Positions 6,194 to 14,292 of a DNA stretch of 25,749 nt are shown here, piece after piece. Under the pieces are notes generated by a model. It was not told the origin of the DNA, made no database searches, and worked only from the letters and a program-made list of their open reading frames with translations. Origin of the DNA: CAYOKT01 sp964404605. GTDB lineage: Bacteria > Electryoneota > Electryoneia > Electryoneales > Electryoneaceae. Made by a program: the position numbers and the translations under genes. Position 1 is the stretch's first letter. Every line of letters starts with the position of its first letter. The stretch is taken from positions 1 to 25,749 of the forward strand of contig CAYOKT010000040.1 of the NCBI GenBank assembly GCA_964404605.1, read 5' to 3'.

Positions 6194-6994
6194 CTACAAT
6201 TCCCTCGGCGCCTCCAGGTCCTGCCGGAGGGCCATGTCCCGGGTGAACACCCGCCGCCGGGCGAGGAGAACGGCGAGGACGCTGCCGATGGCGACCGCGG
6301 CGACCAGCATGTACATCACCACGATCTGGTAGAGGACGGCGTCGCGGGGGTCGGCCCCGGCGAGGAGCTGCCCGGTCATCATCCCGGGCAGGCTGACCAG
6401 CCCGACGATCGCCATCGCGTTGATGATCGGTGTCATGCCGGTGCGGACGGCGTCCCGCAGGAAGGGCCGGCTCGCCTCGGCCGCCGTCGCTCCCAGGGCC
6501 AGCCGCGCCTCGATCTCCCGCCGTCGCGTGGCGCAGCTCGTGAGGAAGCGGTCCAGGGCCAGCGAAATCCCGTTCAGGCTGTTTCCGAGGATCATGCCCA
6601 GCAGGGGAATGAAGAACTGCGGCGCCCACCATGGTTTCGCCCCCACGACCACCCCGGTGACGATCACCGCGACGACGAATGAGGACACCGCCATCGCGAG
6701 GAGGGTGTCGCCGGGCACCCCGCTCAGGCGGACCGCCTGACGCCGGATCGCCTCCCGCCCGGCGAGGAAGATCATCCCCGCGGCGAGCAGGAGGACGAGG
6801 ATGACATGCTTCATCCCGAAGACCAGCTCGAGGGCGGCTCCGGCGATCCCCAGTTGCAGGGCGGTGCGCAGGGCTCCGACGGCGAGCCGCTTTGACAGGC
6901 CGAGACGAAACAGCGCGGACACCAGCCCCGCCGCGAAAACGAGCCCCGCGGCGAGCGCGACGTCGAGAGGGCTGAGTTCGATGTACTGCTTCAC
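6194..6994 (-). CDS. fetB: FetB/YbbM-type ABC transporter permease (UPF0014)
   Basis: Integral-membrane half of a FetAB-type exporter. In E. coli FetAB is linked to iron export and peroxide resistance. The 266-residue protein has about seven hydrophobic segments and the family's signature stretches: FIPLLGMILGNSLNGISLALDR, then a cytoplasmic coupling-helix region RREIEARLALGATAAEASRPFLRDAVRTGMTPIINAMAIVGLVSLPGMMTGQLLAGADP in several contiguous blocks. The start is GTG at 6994, overlapping the fetA stop by four bases (GTGA), with GGGAGG about five bases upstream. Length is normal for the family. Family assignment is firm; iron as substrate is by analogy. Confidence 0.9.
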   Translation of the reverse strand: MKQYIELSPLDVALAAGLVFAAGLVSALFRLGLSKRLAVGALRTALQLGIAGAALELVFGMKHVILVLLLAAGMIFLAGREAIRRQAVRLSGVPGDTLLAMAVSSFVVAVIVTGVVVGAKPWWAPQFFIPLLGMILGNSLNGISLALDRFLTSCATRRREIEARLALGATAAEASRPFLRDAVRTGMTPIINAMAIVGLVSLPGMMTGQLLAGADPRDAVLYQIVVMYMLVAAVAIGSVLAVLLARRRVFTRDMALRQDLEAPREL

Positions 6995-7770
6995 CTTCGC
7001 CTCCCTTCCCCGGAATGGCCGGAAGCCGCCGCCTCGCCGTTCGAGGCATCGTCAGGCTGCATCGTCTCGCCGGGCGGAACGAGTCGCAGCGGCTCGCCGC
7101 CGAGCCGTTCGACCACCCGCCTGTCGTGGGCCGCGATGAGAACGGCGCGGTCCTTCTCCGCGACCCACTGCTCGATCTTCCCGAGAATGGCTTCGGCGCT
7201 CGCCTCGTCGAGGTTCGCCGTGGGCTCGTCCAGCAGCAGCACCCCCGGCTCGATCAGCAGTGACCGGAGAAGCGCGATCCGCTGCGCCTCGCCGCCGGAA
7301 AGGTGACTCACCTCCTCGTCGAGCATATCGCCGCGCAGCCCGAGCTCTTCCAGCCCCCGGGCGAGGGTTTCACGCTCCGGAGGCGGGCGTCGCACCGCCT
7401 TGAACCGAAAGGGAATCAACAGGTTGTCACGTACGCTGCCGGAGGCGAAGAACGGGGACTGCGGGAGGTACACCATCCGGGCCCGCAGGTTCGGCGGGGG
7501 CAGCGACTCGATGGGCGCGCCCTCGAGGAGCACCCGGCCGCCGGCCAGCGGGTACAGGCGGACCAGCGCCCGCAGGAGGGTGGACTTGCCCGCCCCGGAG
7601 GGGCCGGTCAAGGGGAGGATAGTCCCGGGGGTGAGATCGAAGGAGAGGTCCTCGGCGAGCGGGCGCGGTCCCGCCGCTCCATCGACGACCAGGGACACCC
7701 CTTCGGCGCGGAGCAGGCTTCCCCCGTCCACCGGCATCGCCTCGGTATGTTCTTCTTGCCCCGCTCCCAC
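6991..7770 (-). CDS. fetA: FetA/YbbL-type ABC transporter ATP-binding protein
   Basis: ATPase partner of FetB, acting at the cytoplasmic face of the inner membrane. The 259-residue protein has all ABC motifs in order: Walker A GPSGAGKST, Q-loop YLPQSPFF, signature LSGGEAQRIAL, Walker B VLLLDEPT, D-loop NLDEA and the switch histidine in LIAAHDRR. A C-terminal extension of about 30 residues is polar and probably disordered. GTG 7770 is supported by AAAGGA six bases upstream on the minus strand; an internal ATG would remove only the first 11 residues. It is the first gene of a two-gene operon with fetB and diverges from the nucleotidase gene. The specificity is inferred from its FetB partner, since ATPases of this kind are not distinctive alone. 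Confidence 0.9.
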   Translation of the reverse strand: MGAGQEEHTEAMPVDGGSLLRAEGVSLVVDGAAGPRPLAEDLSFDLTPGTILPLTGPSGAGKSTLLRALVRLYPLAGGRVLLEGAPIESLPPPNLRARMVYLPQSPFFASGSVRDNLLIPFRFKAVRRPPPERETLARGLEELGLRGDMLDEEVSHLSGGEAQRIALLRSLLIEPGVLLLDEPTANLDEASAEAILGKIEQWVAEKDRAVLIAAHDRRVVERLGGEPLRLVPPGETMQPDDASNGEAAASGHSGEGRRR

Positions 7771-8033
7771 GAGTCATCCTTTATGGTCCGACCGGAAGAT
7801 GCAAAATTCGGCGGGGCTTGGGCGAGGGGAGCGGGGAGCCGGGAGGCTCCGGTCATTTTGCGGGCGAGCGTGCCGCTTTGCCGCATGGGGCCGCAGGGTT
7901 TAGCTTTGGAGCCGGAGTCGCATGTGCCGGATGCTCCTCGCCGGTCATCGCGCCGGGTCATCGATACGGTTTCCACTCCCCGTGTCAACGGCCTTGCGGC
8001 AGTGGTCGCCGTGTGGGGCGAAAGGGAGAGAAG

Positions 8034-9542
8034 ATGAAACGTTTCGCTTTCCGCGGGTTCAGCGTGCACCGCCTCACCGCGGCGCTGCTGTTCATCGCGC
8101 TTGCGGCGGCGGGGTGCTCGCGCCCGCGGCCGGTCCGCCTCACCGTGCTGCACTGGAACGACTTCCACGCGCAGAACACTCCGCGCGAATGGGTCAACGA
8201 CGAGGGGGACACGGTCCTGGTCGGCGGGGCGGCGGCGATGGCGGCCTACCTGGAACATTACCGCGGAGCCCTCGCGCCGACCCTCGAGTTGAACGCCGGG
8301 GATGACTACCAGGGGACGCCGATCTCCTCCTTCACCGAGGGGCGCAGCCAGGTGGAGCTGCTCGACCTGCTGCGGCCGGACGCGTTCGCCATCGGGAATC
8401 ACGAGTTCGACTACGGGGTCGAAGCGCTGCTCGACGGCATGTCGAATGCGACCTTTCCCCGCCTGCTCGCGAACGTCGTCCGCGAGGAGGACGGCGGCCT
8501 TATCTTCCCGGCCGACACGGTGCTCGAGGCGGGCGGGGTGCGCATCGGCGTCGTCGGCGTGGTCACCGCCCGGCTGAAGGAGGTGACCACCCGGCAGGCC
8601 ACCGAGGGGCTTCGTGTGCTCCCGCCGGAGGAGGCGGTGCGCAGGAGCCTCGACCGCCTGGAGCCGATCAGCGACATCCAGGTCTGCCTCAGCCACCTTG
8701 GAGTGGATGCGGACAGCGTTCTCGCCGAGGAGATCGGCCCGCGGCTGGAGCTGATCATCGGCGGTCACAGCCATACTGCTCTCTTCAAGCCCAAGTGGGT
8801 CAACGGCGTGCCGATCCTGCAGGCGGGGGCCAAGGGCGCCTTCCTCGGAGTCGCGGAGTTGGAGGTGGACACGGCGAGAAACCGCCTCTTCTCCCTGCAG
8901 GCGCACCTCGAGCGGGTGCTGCCGGACCGGTTCGGCGAGGATTCGACCGTGGCCGTAGTCGTCGGGCGCCAGGAGCGGCGTGTGGCCCGGGAGCTGGATA
9001 TCGTCGTCGGACGGGTGGCGGTGGACCTGACCCGCCGGTACGACGGGGAGAGCAGCCTCGGGAACTGGGTGACCGACGCTTTCCGCGAGGAGACCGGGGC
9101 GGACATCGCCTGCATCAACTCGGGAGGGCTGCGAAAGAACCTGTCCTCCGGGCCGCTGACCGCGCGGGAGATCTTCGAGGTCAGCCCGTTCGGTAACCAG
9201 ATGGTGCGTTTCCGGGTCACAGGACGGGAGCTGAAGGAGTTCGCCCTGCACCAGGCTGCGCACCCGGGGAGCACGTTGCAGCTGAGCGGGATGAAGTATC
9301 ACGCCCGTGACGGGGAGCTTGTCTCCCTCGTGGTGGACGGAGAGCCCGTTGAGCCGGAACGGAGCTACTCCATCGTCACCGTGAACTACGTCACCGATCA
9401 CATGGACCGTTTCTTCGGGTTCGCGCCGGAGACCCATCCCGTGGAGCCGCTTTACCAGGTGGACCGGGATGTTCTGCTGGCCGCCGCCAGGCGGGAGGGG
9501 GTCATCTCCGCCCGGGTGGAGGGGCGGGCGGTGCGGGAATAG
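8034..9542 (+). CDS. Lipoprotein 5'-nucleotidase / 2',3'-cyclic phosphodiesterase (UshA family)
   Basis: A probable envelope enzyme that dephosphorylates nucleotides or related phosphoesters for scavenging. The 502-residue product has a lipoprotein signal with lipobox LAAAGC and the modified cysteine at residue 28. The N-terminal metallophosphatase domain shows LHWNDFHAQ, GDDYQG, GNHEFDYG, LSHLG and GGHSHT, which supply the two-metal ligands. The C-terminal 5'-nucleotidase domain shows NWVTDAFREETGADIACINSGGLR and FEVSPFGNQMV. The frame is open from 7818, but ATG 8034 begins a clean signal peptide and follows GGGAG. It diverges from fetA across a 263-bp gap with no clear promoter. UshA itself is periplasmic and soluble; the lipid anchor here suggests membrane tethering. 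Substrate is not determined by sequence. Confidence 0.92.
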   Translation: MKRFAFRGFSVHRLTAALLFIALAAAGCSRPRPVRLTVLHWNDFHAQNTPREWVNDEGDTVLVGGAAAMAAYLEHYRGALAPTLELNAGDDYQGTPISSFTEGRSQVELLDLLRPDAFAIGNHEFDYGVEALLDGMSNATFPRLLANVVREEDGGLIFPADTVLEAGGVRIGVVGVVTARLKEVTTRQATEGLRVLPPEEAVRRSLDRLEPISDIQVCLSHLGVDADSVLAEEIGPRLELIIGGHSHTALFKPKWVNGVPILQAGAKGAFLGVAELEVDTARNRLFSLQAHLERVLPDRFGEDSTVAVVVGRQERRVARELDIVVGRVAVDLTRRYDGESSLGNWVTDAFREETGADIACINSGGLRKNLSSGPLTAREIFEVSPFGNQMVRFRVTGRELKEFALHQAAHPGSTLQLSGMKYHARDGELVSLVVDGEPVEPERSYSIVTVNYVTDHMDRFFGFAPETHPVEPLYQVDRDVLLAAARREGVISARVEGRAVRE

Positions 9543-9669
9543 GGCGCCGCGACCCCGTGGGAAGGGGTTGGATCGGTGCGCCGGCGAAGGGGATCGATCC
9601 GATCGCGGAGGCGGTTTTCGAATCCGGCGCCGACAGGTGACGCGTTGAGTTTGCCGGGGAGAAATCGCA

Positions 9670-9966
9670 GTGGATATGGATAACATCTTCGTGGTTGTTC
9701 TTATCGGGTTCTATGTCCTCGTCGCAGGGTATTTCCTGCTCCGTTACCGGAACCTGATGACCTCCACACGGCGGTACCTGGCTTTCGTCGTTCCCACGTC
9801 CTTGTTCATTCTCGCCTGGTTCGTCCGGTTCCTTTCCCTGCTGTCCCAGCGCCCGCCCGGTCTGTTTCATAGCGTGCTGCTGGCGGTGGGTGCCGTCGCC
9901 TGCCTGCCCCTCGTCCTCCAGGGGGTTCGTGACCACAAGAGGGAAACCGGGGGAGGGGCGGGGTGA
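9670..9966 (+). CDS. Small three-TM membrane protein coupled to a histidine kinase
   Basis: A 98-residue protein of no recognised family. It is almost entirely hydrophobic, with three predicted membrane segments near residues 7-25, 37-57 and 65-85 separated by short basic loops (RYRNLMTSTRRY). The C-terminus is charged and glycine-rich. GTG 9670 is chosen because GGGGAG (9656-9661) is eight bases upstream; ATG 9676 is the alternative and removes two residues. Its stop overlaps the kinase GTG by four bases, so the two are translationally coupled. The kinase also begins with three membrane segments and no periplasmic domain, so this protein may be a partner in sensing, but that is inference. 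Confidence 0.8.
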   Translation: MDMDNIFVVVLIGFYVLVAGYFLLRYRNLMTSTRRYLAFVVPTSLFILAWFVRFLSLLSQRPPGLFHSVLLAVGAVACLPLVLQGVRDHKRETGGGAG

Positions 9967-12209
9967 ACCTGGTTCCGGAACTCCTTGCGCTCACGGTTTT
10001 TCTTGCGGGGACCGTCTACATCCTGGCGAACATCAGACGGCCGCCCCTGGGGTCGTCCCTCTGGACTCTTGCGATCGGGTTGTCTTTCGGCGCGATGGTG
10101 ACAGCGCTCGATCTTCTCGCCCGGCGGGACCCCTCGACCCTGTTCCAGACTCTGGGGATGACCTTCGAGATCATGATCCCGGTGATGTTCTTCTTTTACG
10201 GGCGGGTCCGGGGCCACGAACAGTCGCAGCGCCGCGTTGCTGTTTCGGAACAGAGCTACCGTCTCATCGTGGAGCACGCCGGCGAGGCCATCGTTCGTTT
10301 CGGTCTCCGGGGCGAGGTGCTGTTCGCCAACGAGGCCGGGTGGCGGATGGTCGACCGGGAGAAGGCGCCCGAGGAGTCTTTGCCGCTCCTGCGGTTCATC
10401 CACCCCGAAGACCGCAGGCGGGCGCTCAAGCTGGCCGTGCGCGCAATCCGCCGCCGTGAACCCGTCGACTTCGAGGTCCGCGTAGTCGGCCGCGGGGAAA
10501 ACATCCGCACGATCGCCGCCACCCTGATTCCCATCATTCGAGCGGGAAAGGTGATCCATCTGCAGGGGATCGGGCGCGACATCACCGCCGAGCGGCGGGC
10601 GCTCTCCCAGATCCGCTTCCTCGCGAGCGTGATCACCGAGAGCAGCGCACCCATTCTCCTGCTGAACCCGGAGGGGAAGGTCACCGTCTGGAACCGCGGC
10701 GCGGAGGAGTTGACCGGTGTGCCCCCCGCGCGCGCCGTCGGCCATCCGTACAGCGAACTGTTCCCCTATGTCTCCGACCTGTTTCTCGAGGTGGCGGCGG
10801 GAGAAGGGGCGTTCTCGGTCGAAACCGAACTGCCGACCTCGGAGGGGATGGTCCCGGTGCTGCTCACGGCCTATCGTGTCGGCATGGGGGAGGCCTCCCA
10901 GGGGATCGCCGTGTTCCTCCAGGACCTCCGCCGCCTGCGAACCCTCGAGGAGCAGCTTCAGCATCAGCAGAGGATGGAAGCGCTCGGCAAGCTGGCCGGC
11001 GGCATCGCCCATGATTTCAACAACCTGTTGACGATCATCTCCGGCAACGCCTCGATCCTCGCGGAGCATCTCGAGAAGGATTCAGCGCTTTCGCGGTACG
11101 CACAGGGAATCCTCAGGGCGGCGAAGAGGGGTGCCGGGATGACCTCCCAGCTTCTCACCTTCAGCCGCAAGCGGCCCTACACCCCCCGCAGGGTTTCCCT
11201 CGATGTGATGGTGGAGGAGACGGTGGATCTCCTGAAGCACGCCGGCTGGCGTGATGTCCGGTTCGAGACGGAACTCGCCACGAATGTCCCCGACGCCTGG
11301 GCGGACGCCTCGCGCCTCCAGCAGGTGCTGATGAACCTCTGCGTCAATGCGAAGGAGGCGATGCCGCGCGGGGGCAGGATCACCATCCGCCTCAAGCGCC
11401 GGCGCTATCACACCGCGGCGGCCCTGCCGCACGACGCCGTGACCGGCCCCGGGGATTACCTCGTGCTCGAGGTGAAGGACACGGGAGTGGGCATGGACCC
11501 CACCGTGATCTCACGAATCTTCGAGCCGTTCTACACCACGAAAAGCGAGTCCAAGGGAACCGGGCTTGGCCTCGCGAATGTTCACGGCATCGTGCACCAG
11601 CATCACGGCTGGATCGAAGTGGACTCGAGCCCCGGACGCGGAACCACGTTCCGTGTATTGCTGCCCGGTTGTGAACTCGCGCAGTCCTTCGTGAACGCTT
11701 CCGGGGTGGAGAGAGGAGCGGCGTTTCCCCCCGGGGTGGAGTCCCCGGCGGCGGAACCGCATCCGGAGAAAGAAGGCGCGCCGGGACATGGCGGCGCGCA
11801 GGCGCCCCATCTCCGCGGAAGGGAGACGATTCTCCTGGTCGATGCCGAGGAGCCGGTGCGCGAAATCGGCGGCAGCGTGCTGGAGATGTACGGCTACAAG
11901 GTCCTCCAGGCGGGCGATGCGAATGAGACGCTGAGCCTGCTGAAACGCGCGGGGAACCCGGCGGACCTCATCGTGATGGACTGGGACCTGCCGGGGACGG
12001 ACGGCGTCTCCTTCGTCCGGCGGGTTCGCGAGTTCGCACCCGGGACTCCAATCCTGCTGCTGAGCGGGCTGTTGACATCGGCGCAGGTGGAAACGCCCGG
12101 GCTGTATGGTGTTCAGGGATTCCTCGCCAAGCCGTTCCTTCCCGAGGCCCTCGTCGCGGAAGTGCGTTCGCTGCTCGACTCTCGTGCCCGGCGAAACACC
12201 TCCTCGTAG
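9963..12209 (+). CDS. Membrane-bound hybrid histidine kinase (3 TM, two PAS, HisKA, HATPase_c, receiver)
   Basis: A 748-residue hybrid sensor kinase. Three membrane segments (about residues 4-22, 33-52, 62-80) lack a sizeable periplasmic loop. PAS domains lie at about 96-210 and 215-330. The HisKA domain has the phospho-acceptor H350 in GGIAHDFNNLLTIISGN. The ATPase domain has N-box CVNAKEAMPRGG, G1 DTGVGMD, FEPFYTTK and GTGLGL. After a Pro/Glu/Gly-rich linker (about 570-620), a C-terminal receiver (621-745) has acidic VDAEE, phospho-acceptor D673 (MDWDLPG), LLLSG and AKPF, so it looks functional. GTG 9963 overlaps the preceding small gene. The HDFNN H-box form is common in PAS-hybrid kinases. 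No DNA-binding response regulator is adjacent, so the final output is unknown. Confidence 0.94.
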   Translation: MNLVPELLALTVFLAGTVYILANIRRPPLGSSLWTLAIGLSFGAMVTALDLLARRDPSTLFQTLGMTFEIMIPVMFFFYGRVRGHEQSQRRVAVSEQSYRLIVEHAGEAIVRFGLRGEVLFANEAGWRMVDREKAPEESLPLLRFIHPEDRRRALKLAVRAIRRREPVDFEVRVVGRGENIRTIAATLIPIIRAGKVIHLQGIGRDITAERRALSQIRFLASVITESSAPILLLNPEGKVTVWNRGAEELTGVPPARAVGHPYSELFPYVSDLFLEVAAGEGAFSVETELPTSEGMVPVLLTAYRVGMGEASQGIAVFLQDLRRLRTLEEQLQHQQRMEALGKLAGGIAHDFNNLLTIISGNASILAEHLEKDSALSRYAQGILRAAKRGAGMTSQLLTFSRKRPYTPRRVSLDVMVEETVDLLKHAGWRDVRFETELATNVPDAWADASRLQQVLMNLCVNAKEAMPRGGRITIRLKRRRYHTAAALPHDAVTGPGDYLVLEVKDTGVGMDPTVISRIFEPFYTTKSESKGTGLGLANVHGIVHQHHGWIEVDSSPGRGTTFRVLLPGCELAQSFVNASGVERGAAFPPGVESPAAEPHPEKEGAPGHGGAQAPHLRGRETILLVDAEEPVREIGGSVLEMYGYKVLQAGDANETLSLLKRAGNPADLIVMDWDLPGTDGVSFVRRVREFAPGTPILLLSGLLTSAQVETPGLYGVQGFLAKPFLPEALVAEVRSLLDSRARRNTSS

Positions 12210-12227
12210 CAGGTGTATTACGGCAGG

Positions 12228-12285
12228 GCGGCCCGGGGCTCTTGCCTCGCCGTAGCATTACGAAGGCGGGTGCCCCGGGTTTCCT
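12228..12285 (-). repeat. Interrupted variant of palindromic repeat family A
   Basis: Arms CCCGGGGC (12232-12239) and GCCCCGGG (12272-12279) match the core of the copy at 25500-25531, and GGGTTTC follows as there. Here 32 bp separate the arms instead of two, and that insert has its own short CGCC/GGCG pairing. Confidence 0.5.
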
Positions 12286-12334
12286 GGCGCGTGCAGCACA
12301 ACACTGAACGGTCATTCTGAACACCAGTGAAGAA

Positions 12335-12382
12335 TCTCGAAACGAAGCGTTTCGCATCACACGGAAGCGTGCCGTTTCGAGA
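12335..12382. repeat. Nested hairpin with alternative pairings
   Basis: TCTCGAAACG (12335-12344) pairs perfectly with CGTTTCGAGA (12373-12382). The CGAAACG part can instead pair with CGTTTCG at 12348-12354 across a three-base loop, so two exclusive folds exist. The upstream TCATTCTGAACACC and GAAGAATCTCG strings look like a dispersed intergenic repeat seen in unrelated bacteria, from memory. Confidence 0.6.
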
Positions 12383-12391
12383 CTCTTCCCT

Positions 12392-12411
12392 CGTCCCGAA
12401 GTGTCGGGACG
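12392..12411. repeat. Short perfect hairpin
   Basis: CGTCCCGA (12392-12399), loop AGTG, TCGGGACG (12404-12411). Eight perfect base pairs and no T-run on either strand. Confidence 0.6.
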
Positions 12412-12515
12412 GGTCAGAGCGACACGGCGGTGGGGCTTGCCGGTTTCGGTACGTATTTGGGTAGCCAGGGAGCGATTCGCCCAGCACCTTTCAGTATTTA
12501 TTGCTCACTGCGAGC

Positions 12516-12544
12516 CTGCAGGGGCACGGCGCGCCGTGCCCCTA
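12516..12544. repeat. Palindromic repeat (family B), copy 1
   Basis: A 24-bp perfect palindrome (12519-12542) whose half-site is AGGGGCACGGCG. With TGC before it and AC after it, 29 bp are identical to 25451-25479. Confidence 0.9.
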
Positions 12545-12664
12545 CGTCAACCGCCGGGCAGGGTGCCCCGGGTCACCCGCCTGTACGCCGCGGCGGCCCC
12601 CCCTGGGCCATCTGTCCCGCTCCTGACCCCGCGTGCGAGACGGCAGGACTTGAAGCAGCTCGCG

Positions 12665-14074
12665 TCACCTCTGGATCAGGCGCGACATGAGGTCGCCGCG
12701 CAGTGCTTCCAGCTCGGTGAGATCCTGTTGCAGGTTTTCCCGGTTTTCCACGCCGCGGCGCTCCAGGGCGAGGGTGTGCTCGAGGCGGCGGTTGAACAGG
12801 CTGAACGGGATGAGACCGAGAAGCATCACGGCGATTGTCACCATCGTGGAGCCCATCCAGGCGTTGTCCGAACCGGCGAGCACACCGCCGATGAGGAGGG
12901 AGAAAAGGAGCCACGCGGGCACGGCGATTCGAAGGACGACAAACCGCCGCCGGGTGATCTCCTTCTCGAGCCCGCGGTTGTAGGCGTCCGCTTCTTTCTT
13001 CCTTTGCGCGATGATCCCGTTAAGCGTCCGGGCGAGGTGGTCGGGGAACGAGTGAACGAGATCGGGGATCTCGCTCAGCAGGGCGTGACGATAAACGCTG
13101 TAGCAACCCTGCTTGCTGACACGTTCTTCCAGCTTCGCGACGCGGTCTATGTACACTTCGAGTTCCGGATCGGCGACCTCGGGTTGGTAGAGCCGGGCCA
13201 TGTCGGAAACCAGTTTCAACCGGCGCATCGCCTCGGTGGCACGTTCCCCCCAGAGTTCGGTTTTTTCGTCGAGAAGACCGGTGAGGGTTTTCCTGCCCGC
13301 GAGGAAACCCTGGTCGACGATCGCGCAGGCGAGATAATCCGAGCGGTCCTCCAGGGCGGTTTCGAGGTAGGTGACGGCTTGGGCGAACTGGTCTGCCGTG
13401 AAGCAGTCCCGCGAGAGACGGTAGTAGATGTCCGTGGAGTCCAAACCCAGGTTTTTCAGTCTCTTCAACGTGGTGATCGCGCTCGAGTAGTTCCCGGCGG
13501 CCTCCTGTGTGTGAGCGATAAGGACGAGGGCGAGTCCCTGGAAGTGGGTGGAATCGCGCAGCGGGATGTTCGCATACGCCCGTTCGAAGTGTTTCAGTGC
13601 GTTTTCCGTGTCCTTCCGGCTCACGAGGTAGGTCCAACCGAGGACGATCCGCGCCGGGAAAAACCGGGGGTCCCGTTCGATGACCGCGTGCAGTACATTG
13701 ATTCCGATGTCGTGATCGCCCCGGTCGCACGCCGCCTCCCCCTGCGAGAAGAGGTCGGCGACCGCTTCCCCGGAAGCGAGGCAGAGTTCATCGTAACTTG
13801 CGGTCAGTCGCTCGAGATGGTAGCGGAGCGAGACATCGCCCGGCGGGAGGAGGGACAGGATCTCCTGCAGGCGGTCCATCGAAAGGCTTCCCTCGCCGAG
13901 GAGTTGCAGGACCGTCTCCCTGTCGGCTCGCCAGCGTGCGGCGGCGTTGCGATATTCGTTGACCAGGCGCCAGGTTTCCCGGCGGGAGGCGCTCGCCGCC
14001 ATCATGAGTGAACGGGCGGTGTTCTCCATCGCCTGGGTGATTTGCGTGCGGAGGTTCTCGAGCAGGAGTTCCAT
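12665..14074 (-). CDS. TPR-like protein with two C-terminal transmembrane segments
   Basis: A 469-residue protein of unknown function. The N-terminal half is helical, with a TPR-like stretch around residues 110-280. One motif reads GINVLHAVIERDPRFFPARIVLGWTYL followed by ENALKHFERAYANIP, and later units contain SSAITTLKRLKNLG and AQAVTYLETALEDRSDYL. After a helical linker, two hydrophobic segments (FVVLRIAVPAWLLFSLLIGG and MVTIAVMLLGLIPFSLF) anchor it in the membrane. A charged, probably coiled-coil tail follows. No signal peptide is present, so the TPR part should be cytoplasmic. The frame is open to 14230, but the extra residues look random and ATG 14074 starts a clean helical sequence with a weak GGAAAG site. 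It diverges from the outer-membrane gene at 14293. A scaffold role is plausible only from architecture. Confidence 0.8.
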   Translation of the reverse strand: MELLLENLRTQITQAMENTARSLMMAASASRRETWRLVNEYRNAAARWRADRETVLQLLGEGSLSMDRLQEILSLLPPGDVSLRYHLERLTASYDELCLASGEAVADLFSQGEAACDRGDHDIGINVLHAVIERDPRFFPARIVLGWTYLVSRKDTENALKHFERAYANIPLRDSTHFQGLALVLIAHTQEAAGNYSSAITTLKRLKNLGLDSTDIYYRLSRDCFTADQFAQAVTYLETALEDRSDYLACAIVDQGFLAGRKTLTGLLDEKTELWGERATEAMRRLKLVSDMARLYQPEVADPELEVYIDRVAKLEERVSKQGCYSVYRHALLSEIPDLVHSFPDHLARTLNGIIAQRKKEADAYNRGLEKEITRRRFVVLRIAVPAWLLFSLLIGGVLAGSDNAWMGSTMVTIAVMLLGLIPFSLFNRRLEHTLALERRGVENRENLQQDLTELEALRGDLMSRLIQR

Positions 14075-14292
14075 GACTTTCCGCTGAGGGTTTTCAGGAC
14101 GATCAAATATACCCAGCTTGAGGATAGGGCGCCAGATTGACCTTGATGTATCATGCGACGGCCGGGGATGAGTGAGAAGAAGAGGATATCCGAAAAAATC
14201 GAAAATTGGCCCGGTGCTTCTTGTGCCCAATTCTTCCCGGGAGTAGTATTAGCGGACGAGTCGTAGGGGACATGTTGCGGAGGGGCATCCGG

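Larger units (their letters stand above)
12210..12664. other. Gene-free convergent spacer, mosaic of palindromes
   Basis: No credible gene lies between the kinase and the convergent TPR gene. The spacer contains a family-A variant (12228-12285), a nested hairpin (12335-12382), a short perfect hairpin (12392-12411) and a 24-bp perfect palindrome (12519-12542). Any of these could end transcription from either side, though none has a good T-run. Confidence 0.7.

Noticed and set aside
4896..7049. 717-codon minus-strand frame
   Set aside because: It runs antisense to the PH and SRPBCC genes and out of frame through fetB; the low-complexity product is the mirror of the purine-rich coding strand.
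7608..9686. 692-codon minus-strand frame
   Set aside because: It covers the nucleotidase antisense; the metallophosphatase motifs on the plus strand are decisive.
12401..14011. 536-codon plus-strand frame
   Set aside because: It is antisense to the TPR gene, which has real helices, membrane segments and a sensible start; the plus-strand translation has neither domains nor a ribosome site.
14206..14249. Sigma54 or sigma70 promoter before the outer-membrane gene
   Set aside because: TTGGCC/TAGTAT-type matches are poor or wrongly spaced, and the GG/GC spacing needed for sigma54 is absent.
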